A DNA stretch of 64,000 nucleotides from Thalassoglobus neptunius (GTDB lineage: Bacteria; Planctomycetota; Planctomycetia; Planctomycetales; Planctomycetaceae): positions 584,010 through 648,009 of the forward strand of contig NZ_SIHI01000001.1 of the NCBI RefSeq assembly GCF_007859735.1. The letters are read 5' to 3'. The notes beneath the pieces are model-generated. The model was not told the origin of the DNA. It saw only the letters and a list, made by a program, of their open reading frames with translations, and searched no databases. Position 1 is the first letter of the stretch; each line of letters begins with the position of its first letter. The position numbers and the translations under genes are program-made. Positions 18,295 through 27,540 of this stretch are shown piece after piece.

Positions 18295-19443
18295 TCAGTT
18301 GTTCTTCAGCTGAGCACGCACTTCGAGAATTGCAGAATTTAAAACGGCGTCCTGCGAACTCGCTGAGAGTTGGTCAAGCGACTCCAGAAGCTGGCTCCGC
18401 TCTTCGGCAGTCAACTCTGGAGCCAGCAGTCCGATGGCTTTGACGCCGTTGAGAAGCATCAGCATTCGTTCGAAATACTCCGATTCCTGATCGAGTGTCT
18501 CGACGGAACCGGGGTTCATTTTCCAGTTGGCCCCTTCATCAATCAATTCCGAGAAGATGAAGAGCCCGTCGGTCGAGCTTGTTCGGGCCAGGGCGATGGC
18601 TGCATTGACGCGGGTCATTTGATCAGGATCTTGAAGCAGTTCCTGCAATCGTTCTTGAGCAGCTGGTGAGTCCATCAGCCCGAGAGCGTAGGCCGCCTGA
18701 TGACGGAGGAGCCGCTCCGGTTCACGAGAGATTTCGACAAGCTCCGCAACGAGTTCCGGGTCTTTCATCTTTGCTCCGGACTCCTGCACGGAGCCCGCAA
18801 GCATCGCGATTCCAATTAGAGAGTGCTTCCGGACGATGACGTCGCGGTCGGGAGAAATTCCTTCTCGAAAGACCGGCAGAATGACGTCCTGAACGTTCAT
18901 CCGGCCAAGTGCCTTGGAAAGAAACTCAATCTGTTTCTCTTCTTCGTCGGTCGGAGAACTTGGGGACGAGAGTTTGGAATACAGCTCGGCGAGGGCTTCG
19001 GCGATCTCCGGATTCGAATCCAGGTTCTGGCTCTCTTCGCCACGTTGTTTGTCCGCATCGAGCATTTGGGCAAGACCCAGCGCACCCCGCCAGCGAACAT
19101 GAGGATTCTCGCTCTTCACGTCCATCACCAGCTGTCGCCAGTCAAGCTCCTGTGAAGCGAGCGTTCCGAAGATCGTGTACACCCCGACGATGACAGCCAC
19201 AATCACAGCTGGAATGAGAAACAGCTGAATGATCATCCCGGCGGAGGGAGGTTCGACCGGGGGCAACTCGCTGGGGAGTGGAACCTGGGATCCGTCGCCC
19301 ACTCCGGCTGAACTGCCATCGCTGTCGATCGGCGCAGATGCATTCTCATCACTATTCATCGGCGCAGATGAATTCTCATCGCTGTTCATCGGCCCGGATG
19401 AACTCTCATCATTGTCCATGGGATTGTGAGATGGGTCTGTCAT
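18295..19443 (-). CDS. HEAT-repeat membrane protein with tandem acidic N-terminal repeats
   Basis: 382 residues. Residues about 9-46 are four near-identical ten-residue units (MNSDENSSAP type), mirrored in DNA by 30-bp repeats at 19306-19419. A proline stretch and a single membrane helix (LFLIPAVIVAVIVGVYTIF, about 75-93) follow, then alpha-solenoid HEAT-like repeats (VRWRGALGLAQM, LLRHQAAYALGLM, TRVNAAIALART). HEAT scaffolds bind proteins; the partner is unknown. The acidic repeats probably lie in the cytosol and the HEAT part outside. Confidence 0.8.
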   Translation of the reverse strand: MTDPSHNPMDNDESSSGPMNSDENSSAPMNSDENASAPIDSDGSSAGVGDGSQVPLPSELPPVEPPSAGMIIQLFLIPAVIVAVIVGVYTIFGTLASQELDWRQLVMDVKSENPHVRWRGALGLAQMLDADKQRGEESQNLDSNPEIAEALAELYSKLSSPSSPTDEEEKQIEFLSKALGRMNVQDVILPVFREGISPDRDVIVRKHSLIGIAMLAGSVQESGAKMKDPELVAELVEISREPERLLRHQAAYALGLMDSPAAQERLQELLQDPDQMTRVNAAIALARTSSTDGLFIFSELIDEGANWKMNPGSVETLDQESEYFERMLMLLNGVKAIGLLAPELTAEERSQLLESLDQLSASSQDAVLNSAILEVRAQLKNN

Positions 19444-19813
19444 GAACGGAGAAGTCCTGGGGCGTTGGAGCAGTTGGAAGTCGGAGAAGGTCTTTCGAGG
19501 AAGACATCATGGGGAATTCACTCCGCATCGACGTTCTGCACTCGGTTGCAATTCAAGTAGAAGTCTAGAGCTTCGCCGTGTTGAATCAAGAATACCACGA
19601 TTTTGACACTGGTTCGCCGCAGGTCAGGAGAAGAGGCAGCATGGATTGCGGAGAGAATTCGGTCAGAAGTCTACGGAAGAACGGCAATCTTCGAGTTGAA
19701 ACCATGTGGAGAAGCTCGATTCTTGGAAGTGCGAATGGCGATTCCCAGCTTCAGCCCCTGGACAGAATGTGTCTCGAATCGCGACTAAGGCAACTTGCCG
19801 TAGCGATGGCGTT
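19444..19813. other. Intergenic, no gene seen
   Basis: 370-bp spacer between the dihydrouridine synthase stop and the HEAT-repeat gene start, expected to hold the latter's promoter. No gene or repeat is recognised. Confidence 0.45.
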
Positions 19814-20881
19814 TCATGCCTGAGTTTCAACAACGCTTGGAAACTTCCCCGGCCCATCACTGCTGTAGAAGCGATCAAGGATCTGATTCCAGTCCGCCTC
19901 AGACCTCATCTTCTGAAAGGACTTGCGAATCTCATTCTCCTGAGAATGAAGCCGCGCGTACTTGAAACCGAATTTCTTGATGATCCCGTATGCCGAATCG
20001 GGAACGAGTTCGAGGGCGTAATGCAAATGTTGCTGAAGGACCGCCCGCTGTTCGTGGATAAAAGGCGGCTCCGGAAGGGTTCCGTTCTTCCAGAGTTCAA
20101 TCGATTGCTGGAAGATCCACGGGTTTCCGATCGCTCCCCGAGCAATCGTGACACCATCGACACTCGTTTCACGAAGCATGGCGACACAGTCTTCGGCAGA
20201 GAAAAGATCTCCACTTCCGAGGACGATTCGGTCGCCGGCAAATTCTTTGACCTCTTTCAGAAACTCCCACGAACTCGGGCCTCGATACTTCTGTTCGACC
20301 GTTCTGCCATGCACGGTGACTGCAGCGAGTCCGTTTTCGTAAGCAGCCGAAAGGATGGCGAAGAAACGTTCCCGGCTTTCCGGACTGTCGTCGATCCCTC
20401 TTCGCATTTTGAGTGTGACCGGGATCGATGGAGGCACGTTTTCCCGGACTCTTTGGAGAATTTCAATCGCTTCCTGTGGCTGTCCAAGATGATATCCGCC
20501 GCGACAACCTCCGATTGCGGACTTCACCGGACATCCAAAATTGATGTCGATCACATCGTAGCCGAGTGAAGAAAGCTTCTTCGCTGCCTTTGCGAAGTCG
20601 ACCGGATCCGAGCCCATCAATTGCGCGCCGACGGGATGATCATCATCGGAAATGTAAAAGTGATGTCGGGTTCGTGCGTTCGGACGAGCTTCGTTCGCGA
20701 ATCGGTCAATCATCACTTCTGCGAGCGTGTAGGCAGCTCCGAAATCTTTCGCCACCCGCCGCATCGCCCAGTCGCTGTAACCACTGAGTGCTGCCTGAAC
20801 GAACGGATGCGCGAGTTGAATCTCACCAATCCTCAGAGAAGATCGGGGGACCGATTGCGCAGCTTGGAGATGAGTCGTCAT
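19814..20881 (-). CDS. dus: tRNA-dihydrouridine synthase
   Basis: 355 residues. Flavoenzyme that reduces uridines in the tRNA D-loop. The TIM-barrel signature DINFGCPVK carries the catalytic Cys at residue 117; GAQLMGSDP, VTVHGRT and RGAIGNPWIF are the FMN-binding and family motifs. ATG 20881 is used because the protein then begins shortly before the barrel; the open frame upstream overlaps the CPBP gene and shows no homology-like sequence. It lies 38 bp after the CPBP gene and may be the last gene of that cluster. Confidence 0.93.
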   Translation of the reverse strand: MTTHLQAAQSVPRSSLRIGEIQLAHPFVQAALSGYSDWAMRRVAKDFGAAYTLAEVMIDRFANEARPNARTRHHFYISDDDHPVGAQLMGSDPVDFAKAAKKLSSLGYDVIDINFGCPVKSAIGGCRGGYHLGQPQEAIEILQRVRENVPPSIPVTLKMRRGIDDSPESRERFFAILSAAYENGLAAVTVHGRTVEQKYRGPSSWEFLKEVKEFAGDRIVLGSGDLFSAEDCVAMLRETSVDGVTIARGAIGNPWIFQQSIELWKNGTLPEPPFIHEQRAVLQQHLHYALELVPDSAYGIIKKFGFKYARLHSQENEIRKSFQKMRSEADWNQILDRFYSSDGPGKFPSVVETQA

Positions 20882-20919
20882 GGGAAATCTGTTGAAGTGA
20901 AAAGTCGAACTCAGGCGAT

Positions 20920-21483
20920 TCAGGTCGATTCTGCGGATCGTTTGTAGTCGTTCGCGATGATCATAAATCCGATGAAGTCGTAAAGAGAATGAGCGACGAT
21001 CGGGCGAAGCAGATTGTAGTCTCCGATCCCCCAGGTGAGACCACTGAGGATTGCTCCCAGCACTCCCGCGACGACTGCATACAAGGGCGAGACCGCGTGC
21101 AACACACCGAAGACAACGTTCGTGATCAACAGCGCGGTCCACGGTCCCAATGATTGGAGCGACTGTTCGATCAATCCGCGGAACAAGAGTTCTTCAACGA
21201 TCCCGACAACGACCGCGAGAATCGCCAGATCGAACCAGCGGCAACTGGCGAGCGATTGCCCGAGACGATTGCCTGCTTCTTCCCTCAACGAGCCAAGTTG
21301 ACCGAAAACCGCAAACATCAAAATGGCGGCAATGACGCCGATCAGAAAGTCACTGACTGACCAGTGAATTCTACTCATCAGCGGAATGTCTGCAATCGCA
21401 GCGATCCCCAGAGTGATCACCAACAGCGAGAGCATGAAAGTGCCGGTGAGACGTAAAAAATCAAAGCGGTCGTTCAGATTCAC
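20920..21483 (-). CDS. CPBP-family intramembrane metalloprotease
   Basis: 187 residues, about six membrane helices. The CAAX-protease (Abi/CPBP) motifs are present: VEELLFRG (EExxxR), a histidine in VFGVLHAVS and the C-terminal HSLYDF. Bacterial members cleave small proteins in the membrane or act in immunity or peptide processing; the substrate here is unknown. It starts with GTG overlapping the TGA of the transglutaminase gene (GTGA), so translation is coupled to that gene. Confidence 0.85.
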   Translation of the reverse strand: MNLNDRFDFLRLTGTFMLSLLVITLGIAAIADIPLMSRIHWSVSDFLIGVIAAILMFAVFGQLGSLREEAGNRLGQSLASCRWFDLAILAVVVGIVEELLFRGLIEQSLQSLGPWTALLITNVVFGVLHAVSPLYAVVAGVLGAILSGLTWGIGDYNLLRPIVAHSLYDFIGFMIIANDYKRSAEST

Positions 21484-23795
21484 GATTGGGCATTCTCTCG
21501 CTGATCAACACAATCCTGGAGCTTCTTAAGCTCTTGATCGATTCGTTGAGACTGTTGCGGAGACATCGTGCTTCCACCGAAACGAACTTGATAGAAAAGC
21601 TCGACGAGTTCTTCGGGCCATTCCGAAAGGCCAGCATCGCTGAGAGGTTGTTTGAGTTCCACCAACGAGCTTTTCACGAATTCACGAGCGGTCTGACTCG
21701 GCGACTGATGGATGTCCAGCTTTGAAAGGATTTGAACGAACCTGTCAAAGAACTGCACTTCCGAGCGATGTCTTCGCTTCATGGACCGGGCGTTGCTGAT
21801 TGAGCGAATCAACTGAATCAGTTTCTTGACGCACCAGACAATCGCGCTCAACAGAACCATGAGGACGAAGGCCACGATGCCACCGGTCACGCTGAACCAC
21901 TGTCGAGGCGATCGAAGGAACGCGACGAAACTTCGCAGCGTCGCGGTTTTGTCGCTCTGTGCAAAGTCTTTAAGGCTGTCCCAGCTTTGAACCGCCACTG
22001 TTTGGAGAGGAGTATAGATTAACTCCTGTTGCTGTGATTTAGACATTCTCACACCCGTGCTCCAAATCTGACGGATGTTGGACCACAATTCTGAAAGTCC
22101 AAAGAACGAGTCCTCCAGTTCCTGAACAGCGACTTCTCTCGCGGCAGGCGTGGGATCAACTGTCAGCCAGGTCCCGTCGATAAATGCTTCCACCCAGGAA
22201 TGGGCATGCAATTGTTGAACACGAAACGTGAGACCGTCGGAGTCGAAACTTCCTCCTTTGAATCCACTGACCAATCGTGACGGAACTCCGACTCCTCGCA
22301 GCATGATTGCCATTGCTGACGCGTAATATTCACAGTGGCCCGACTTTCGATTGAACAAGAAGTCTTCGAGTGGATCGACGGACGCATCTGTCACACTGAG
22401 GTCGAGCGAGTATTCGAATTCTGGTCCATCGAAGTATTGAAGAAGCCGCTGGACTTTGAGGTAGTCATTCTCTTCATCGGCGACAACAGATTGCGCGAGT
22501 TCGGTCACTCGCTGCAGATCGTCAGGGACCCGCAGTTGTCGACCGACATAGCCACCCCGTTGCTGACCGAGTCTCGAACCGGAAAAGTACTCGCTGGGAG
22601 CGAAGAACATTTTGTAGTACGGAGGCCAGCTTTCACGCACCTGTGAATTCGTCGCGTCCGGAGGACCGAGGTTCGCGTAGACGCTGTACTCGTAATTCCG
22701 TTCACCTGAACGGTTACTCGAATTCCGCTTCAGCTCGTCTGAATACGGTTCGATGAAAGCACGTCTTCCTGAAACGCCTACCGCATCGCCGAAGCTGAAC
22801 AGCGTCGATGAATTCAAGGGCGCCATTCGATACTTCTGTTCAATCGTTGTATTCTCGACCTGACTAACTGGTGTTTCGGGACCCGGAAAATGAACCTGTT
22901 TCCAGCGTCCGTTTTCGTACTCTTCCATCACAGTTCCGCGGAACAACGGATCAGGGCCGAGGTAGGCTTCCGCCTCTTTCAATGTGAACGGTCGTTTTTG
23001 CTGTCGATGGTGAAGAGTGACCTGCATGACCGGTGCACTGTTCTCCATGATCTCGCTCATGTCTCCCAACCGAACTTCTTCCGTGAACCCGGTCAATGAG
23101 CGCCCCGCAACGGCTTCATCTCCAAACAGCGAGTAGTTTCCGATCCATACTCGGGGAGTAAAGAGGAAGAACATCAGGCCGATTGCCAGAGAGAGACACG
23201 TCACGACGCCCGTTACGAGGACAAATCGGGAATTGACCAGCCGGTGGTCAACATCGCGAGAAACTCCTTTCCACGCGTCTCCCACCACAAAGTTCGAACC
23301 TTGCTCCAGCGGGCCGCTCTTTTGAGCATCGTCCGTTTCTTTCGTCGATCGATACAGGAGAAAGACTGACAACGTCCATGTGGCGACGAACGAATACAGA
23401 ATCAGTGCCGCTCCAAACCACATCGATGTCGTCAGAACCGACGCCGTAGCGATCTGTAATATGCTCAGCGCACACAGCCACCAGATTTGGCGATTGCCTT
23501 TCTTCTGGATCAAATTGACCCAGGTGAGATACACAATCAAGTGGCCGCCAGCGAGGAGCCTCGACTCAATATGCCCTCCGAAAAACTCGATCCCTGCCAC
23601 GAAGAAGGCAATCAGCCCCAAAGTGTTGGCGATCGAAACCGGGACGGAAAACTTGTCTTCAATGTCGACAAAAAAGAGTGTTGCCAATGCAATCAGCAGG
23701 GTCACCCCCGCCAAAGGCGAACCTTCAGCAACGGCGAAGACAATCCCTGACAAAGAGATCATCACGGTCAGGCTGATGAAGAGGATTTGACGCAT
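21480..23795 (-). CDS. Transglutaminase-like membrane protein (TgpA/DUF3488-DUF4129 type)
   Basis: 771 residues. About six to seven N-terminal membrane helices (1-210), a periplasmic transglutaminase-like domain with catalytic Cys near 488 in SGHCEYYASAM and the His/Asp pair in HAHSWVEAFIDGTWLTVDPTP, one more membrane helix near 640, and a cytoplasmic tail. The triad looks intact. Family members sit with DUF58 and MoxR AAA ATPase genes; the DUF58 gene is 7 bp upstream here, but a MoxR gene is not in the window. Periplasmic substrate unknown. Confidence 0.9.
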   Translation of the reverse strand: MRQILFISLTVMISLSGIVFAVAEGSPLAGVTLLIALATLFFVDIEDKFSVPVSIANTLGLIAFFVAGIEFFGGHIESRLLAGGHLIVYLTWVNLIQKKGNRQIWWLCALSILQIATASVLTTSMWFGAALILYSFVATWTLSVFLLYRSTKETDDAQKSGPLEQGSNFVVGDAWKGVSRDVDHRLVNSRFVLVTGVVTCLSLAIGLMFFLFTPRVWIGNYSLFGDEAVAGRSLTGFTEEVRLGDMSEIMENSAPVMQVTLHHRQQKRPFTLKEAEAYLGPDPLFRGTVMEEYENGRWKQVHFPGPETPVSQVENTTIEQKYRMAPLNSSTLFSFGDAVGVSGRRAFIEPYSDELKRNSSNRSGERNYEYSVYANLGPPDATNSQVRESWPPYYKMFFAPSEYFSGSRLGQQRGGYVGRQLRVPDDLQRVTELAQSVVADEENDYLKVQRLLQYFDGPEFEYSLDLSVTDASVDPLEDFLFNRKSGHCEYYASAMAIMLRGVGVPSRLVSGFKGGSFDSDGLTFRVQQLHAHSWVEAFIDGTWLTVDPTPAAREVAVQELEDSFFGLSELWSNIRQIWSTGVRMSKSQQQELIYTPLQTVAVQSWDSLKDFAQSDKTATLRSFVAFLRSPRQWFSVTGGIVAFVLMVLLSAIVWCVKKLIQLIRSISNARSMKRRHRSEVQFFDRFVQILSKLDIHQSPSQTAREFVKSSLVELKQPLSDAGLSEWPEELVELFYQVRFGGSTMSPQQSQRIDQELKKLQDCVDQRENAQS

Positions 23796-23802
23796 AAGTG
23801 GT

Positions 23803-25161
23803 TCACTTCGCCTGGTAAAACAATGGACTCAACTCTTCGGCCGACATTCCGAGCACCTGCATCTCGGGAAAGCGAGACTCTGTCGAATGGTTTAACTCAT
23901 CGCGGAATTTTTCGGCCCGGGCAGACAATAAGACAACCCGGAATTGTCGCGATTGTTGATCATCGAGTCCTTCAACGACCGCCTCGGGAGGGATCTGACT
24001 TGAACTCATCACCTCGGCAAACGCATCGAGCAGTTGGTCTATGTGTGATTCCCCTTTGTCGCCCTGCCACTTGACGAGAGTTTGTCCCACCAGACGCACA
24101 CTGAGAGAAGATTCACGACTGCCTCGGAGATGCTCCATGCAGACCGTCGTCGCGAAACACAGACCTCGTTCGAATTCGTCAGGGGAGGTTAAGGTCGGAG
24201 TTTCAGGTTGCCAGCAATCGACGATCAGAAGCAAATCCCGATCGCGGCTTTCTTCATATTCTCGAACCATCAATTCGTTGGTGCGTGCTGAGGTTTTCCA
24301 GTGAATCATTCTGGGATCATCACCAGCACGGTACTCGCGAATTCGGCTCATTTCATCATGGAACAAACCCGACTGCGTTTGCACGTCGGTCACCAGTTCG
24401 AAGGAATACTGAAGAAGCTTTCTCCACTTGGGAGTCAATGTGCCGACACGTGGGTACACCAGTAACTCGTCATTCACATCGAGTCCGGTTCCCCGTTGAA
24501 CAAGCCCGAGTGGAAACCGTGTTGTCACCGTCATCGGACCGAATCGATATCGGCCGCGTTCGTGTAACCGAAGTTGATAATGGCCTTGCCGTGATTCCCT
24601 GGGAGGAATGCGCACGAACATGACTTCCGGTTTGATGTAGCTGTTCCCTTTGGTGACCGAGTCGAGCACGCGCATCAGCCAGACAGCCAGCCAAGATTTT
24701 CGATTCTCAAGGATGATCGTTGTCGTGAAGGTTTCCCCAGCCATGACACGCTCAGGCAGACTTCGACCTCCATTGAGACGACGCAACATCGTGAACGTGA
24801 ACCATCCATTCATGATGAACGGCCCAGCCATCGACGCAAAGACCATCAACAGTAAGTTGCTGCGTCCAATGAGTGCTCCGATAAAGAGCACGCACATGAT
24901 GATCAGATAGGCCCAACCTTCGACGGGCAGCAGAAAGCTGTCACTCGATTTGGTCCAGCTGGGAAACAGGCTGGCGATGACTTCTTTCAGTCCCCACACA
25001 GAAAAAGCGGTTCCACTCAAAATGGCTGCAACACGCCCTGCCGATCCGAGTTGATTGTAAACCCGCCCTGACCACATCTCGAAGACGACAAGAGTGAGTC
25101 CCAGGACCATGAGCAGGATTCCTGGAATAGATAATCGACGAAGACGATGTTTTGGGGGCAT
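23803..25161 (-). CDS. DUF58 domain protein
   Basis: 452 residues with two pairs of N-terminal membrane helices, then a soluble part with the DUF58 core (SGLFHDEMSRIREYRAGDDPRMIHWKTSARTNEL, split here for clarity: EYRAGDDPRMIHW is the hallmark) followed by a VWA-like fold (LLLIVDCWQP). DUF58 proteins work with MoxR ATPases and transglutaminase proteins in envelope processes. ATG 25161 is chosen; a TTG lies two codons upstream. First gene of the DUF58-transglutaminase-CPBP cluster. Confidence 0.88.
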   Translation of the reverse strand: MPPKHRLRRLSIPGILLMVLGLTLVVFEMWSGRVYNQLGSAGRVAAILSGTAFSVWGLKEVIASLFPSWTKSSDSFLLPVEGWAYLIIMCVLFIGALIGRSNLLLMVFASMAGPFIMNGWFTFTMLRRLNGGRSLPERVMAGETFTTTIILENRKSWLAVWLMRVLDSVTKGNSYIKPEVMFVRIPPRESRQGHYQLRLHERGRYRFGPMTVTTRFPLGLVQRGTGLDVNDELLVYPRVGTLTPKWRKLLQYSFELVTDVQTQSGLFHDEMSRIREYRAGDDPRMIHWKTSARTNELMVREYEESRDRDLLLIVDCWQPETPTLTSPDEFERGLCFATTVCMEHLRGSRESSLSVRLVGQTLVKWQGDKGESHIDQLLDAFAEVMSSSQIPPEAVVEGLDDQQSRQFRVVLLSARAEKFRDELNHSTESRFPEMQVLGMSAEELSPLFYQAK

Positions 25162-25532
25162 GCTCAATCCGGTGTGAGGGCGGCAGCGATTCTCCGCTCA
25201 CTAAATTGTGAGCATCCCATCAGAAATGGCAAGGATGGTTTCCGAATTGATTTCGCATCTTAATCAGAAGATGCCCACTTGAGGCGATGGCTGTTCTGAG
25301 CAAATGGACGCAAAACACGTCCAGAATGGATCTCAAACAATCAGCGACTTGAAGAACCATTCGGACCGCGATTCGCAGGATCAATTTCAGCGCATCCGAG
25401 TTTCCTGCTCCGAAATGGATCGCACATTACGCTTTGCATTCAGCGAACCTGCCATCCATCAGAAGGAACGCGATCCCTGCCTCACAACAGGACCAGCCTC
25501 AGACCGGAATTCGATCGCCGATCTTTTGAGAG
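25162..25532. other. Intergenic, no gene seen
   Basis: 371-bp spacer upstream of the DUF58 gene, expected to contain its promoter. A plus-strand frame at 25304-25573 overlaps the methyltransferase gene and looks like chance. Confidence 0.45.
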
Positions 25533-26747
25533 TTAAAACTCACCCGGAGTCGAATAGTCATCCTCTGTGTTGACGCTTGTGTCGACGTTTTCAGAGTCGG
25601 TTTCGTTCGCCTCTTGCGGAGGTCGTGGACCAAGATATTGATAGTAGGTGCAGGGGATTCGTCCACTGAAAATCTTGCGTCGTCGATCCGCTCGTTTGCC
25701 GAACTCTCGCTCGAAGTTGTCGGCCCCTGTGAAGATGTAATGTGACCAGTCTTCGAGCGGAATCAGAAGTTCTCCCATGTCATGATGCAGTTGGCGGACT
25801 TCATTCTTTTCCCCGAGTCGTTCGCCGTAAGGAGGGTTGGCGACAGTGCAGCCGAAGTCGCGATCGGTCGGGAAGGAGATAAAGTCTTTGGCTTCAAAGA
25901 AGATCTCCGAAAAGATCCCCGCTTCATTCGCATTCCGCTTGGCAATTGAAATCATCTTGCGATCACGATCACGCGCGACGATTCGTATGGGAAGCGGCGG
26001 CTCGACGAGGTCTCGGGCTTCCTGACGAGCATCCTTCCAGTGCTTCAGGTCGATCTGATTCCAGTTCTCAGCGACGAAACTTCGGTCGCGTCCCGGAGCC
26101 AGATTTCTCCCGAGCAATGCAGCCTCAATAGCGATGGTTCCGGAGCCACAAAATGGGTCGACGAGCAAGCGATTCCGATTCCAGTAGCTGAGTTTCAGCA
26201 GTGCCGCAGCGACGGTTTCCCGCAAGGGAGCAGGACCGACAAGCTGCCGATATCCGCGTTTGTGTAACCCGTCACCGGTCGCGTCGATCGTCATCAAGAC
26301 CTTGTCTCGAAGGATGGAAACTTCGATGGGATATTCAACTCCATCTTCTGCAAAGCGGTGCCGGTTGTAGACTGTTTTGAGTCGTTCGACGATCGAACGC
26401 TTGACCATTCGCTGGACGTTACGTGGGCTGTTGATGACTGATCGCACACTTCGAGCACCGACTGGAAAGATGGCGTCGACAGGCAACCACTCTTCCCATG
26501 GAAGCTCTTTCGTTTGATCGAACAGTTGATCAAAGTCGACTGCGTCAAATTCGCCGACCACGACCTGCACTCGTTCCGCGCAGCGCAACCAGAGATTTGT
26601 GCGACAGATTGCCGCAGCGTCGCCTTTGAATCGAACTCGACCGTCTTCAACTGTCGTTTCCGGATATCCAAGGTCTCTCAGTTCACGTGCGACAACGGCC
26701 TCAAGTCCGAAAGCGGTGATCGCGACCAGTTCAAGCTGTTGAGTCAT
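25533..26747 (-). CDS. THUMP-domain class I RNA (guanine-N2) methyltransferase, RlmL/YpsC-like
   Basis: 404 residues. An N-terminal THUMP domain (about 50-165) binds RNA; the Rossmann methyltransferase has DPFCGSGTIAIEAAL (SAM site, near 196) and the catalytic TVANPPYGER near 303. This matches the N-terminal part of E. coli RlmL and its Bacillus homologue, which make N2-methylguanosine in 23S rRNA. The RlmK part is absent. The acidic C-terminal tail of 30 or so residues is unusual. Its start overlaps the end of the ASCH gene by 17 bp. Confidence 0.9.
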   Translation of the reverse strand: MTQQLELVAITAFGLEAVVARELRDLGYPETTVEDGRVRFKGDAAAICRTNLWLRCAERVQVVVGEFDAVDFDQLFDQTKELPWEEWLPVDAIFPVGARSVRSVINSPRNVQRMVKRSIVERLKTVYNRHRFAEDGVEYPIEVSILRDKVLMTIDATGDGLHKRGYRQLVGPAPLRETVAAALLKLSYWNRNRLLVDPFCGSGTIAIEAALLGRNLAPGRDRSFVAENWNQIDLKHWKDARQEARDLVEPPLPIRIVARDRDRKMISIAKRNANEAGIFSEIFFEAKDFISFPTDRDFGCTVANPPYGERLGEKNEVRQLHHDMGELLIPLEDWSHYIFTGADNFEREFGKRADRRRKIFSGRIPCTYYQYLGPRPPQEANETDSENVDTSVNTEDDYSTPGEF

Positions 26748-27312
26748 CAGTGGTTTTCTTTCTGCTGGGGCCCGACGACCGTCTCCGAAATGGATAAAAC
26801 CACATTCCGTAGGGGAAGTACTTCGGAGTCAGGCAGGGAGCGATCCGCTGGGGATCTTCCAGATGCCAGCTGTAAAGACCTTCAAGTTCTTGTGGGGAAA
26901 CACACGCGGCATCTGCATCACTTGCAGTGCTCGAAGTGCATCCGTTGATTGTGACTGTTCCGACAATCACTCCCGTCGGGAGCGTCTTCCGGTCCAGGTC
27001 ATATTTCTCAATCGCTGTCTGTGCTGAAGCGATTCGTGATAGTTGCCGGGAACTGTACAGGTAAACCAGCGACTGAGTTCCAGGCGAGACCGACCGAATT
27101 TCAACGGTCTTAATTCCGCGAAGAATCAACTCTGCCCACGGTTGCTGAATCGCCAGTGCAATCAGTTCCGGATTGGGATGTTGTTGAGGGTCAGAAGACA
27201 CGATGACTTGTTCTATTGACGAAGCACGCTTTACTCGAAATTTTCGTGGTCTCTCTGCCCTCGTCTCATTCGAGAGATGCTGCAAACGCTCGTGCGAGTT
27301 CGAGAAGACCAT
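26731..27312 (-). CDS. ASCH-domain protein
   Basis: 193 residues. The ASCH core is visible from about 50 (LALAIQQPWAELILRGIKTVEIRS) to 165, with the PUA-like strand pattern (GVIVGTVTINGC, YSWHLEDPQRI). ASCH domains bind RNA or modified nucleosides; bacterial examples include cytidine-derivative amidohydrolases. The first 50 residues are basic and poorly conserved-looking, so an internal start is possible; no clear ribosome site supports ATG 27312. The overlap with the downstream RNA methyltransferase suggests coupled translation and a shared role in RNA modification. Confidence 0.8.
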   Translation of the reverse strand: MVFSNSHERLQHLSNETRAERPRKFRVKRASSIEQVIVSSDPQQHPNPELIALAIQQPWAELILRGIKTVEIRSVSPGTQSLVYLYSSRQLSRIASAQTAIEKYDLDRKTLPTGVIVGTVTINGCTSSTASDADAACVSPQELEGLYSWHLEDPQRIAPCLTPKYFPYGMWFYPFRRRSSGPSRKKTTDDSTA

Positions 27313-27472
27313 TTCAACTAAGTTTGAATGATCGTGACTGCAGACATCAAGCCCGCTGCAATGTGCACATCTCTATGCAGGAACTGGCTTTGTTTCCAGG
27401 GGTTATCGCTGGGTTTTGCCTGTCACTGGGATTTGTCTGTCAATCGACGATCGATTCAGGCCCCAGCAGCAG

Positions 27473-27508
27473 AAAGCGGAGAGGCGTGCCACCACGCAAC
27501 TCCGCTTT
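27473..27508 (-). terminator. Candidate terminator of secDF
   Basis: Inverted repeat AAAGCGGAG/CTCCGCTTT enclosing a smaller GCGTG/CACGC stem, followed on the minus strand by CTGCTGCT. It lies 33 bp beyond the secDF stop. The downstream T run is short, so strength is uncertain. Confidence 0.6.
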
Positions 27509-27540
27509 AAATATCTCACTTGGATCACCGCTTCCTGCGA

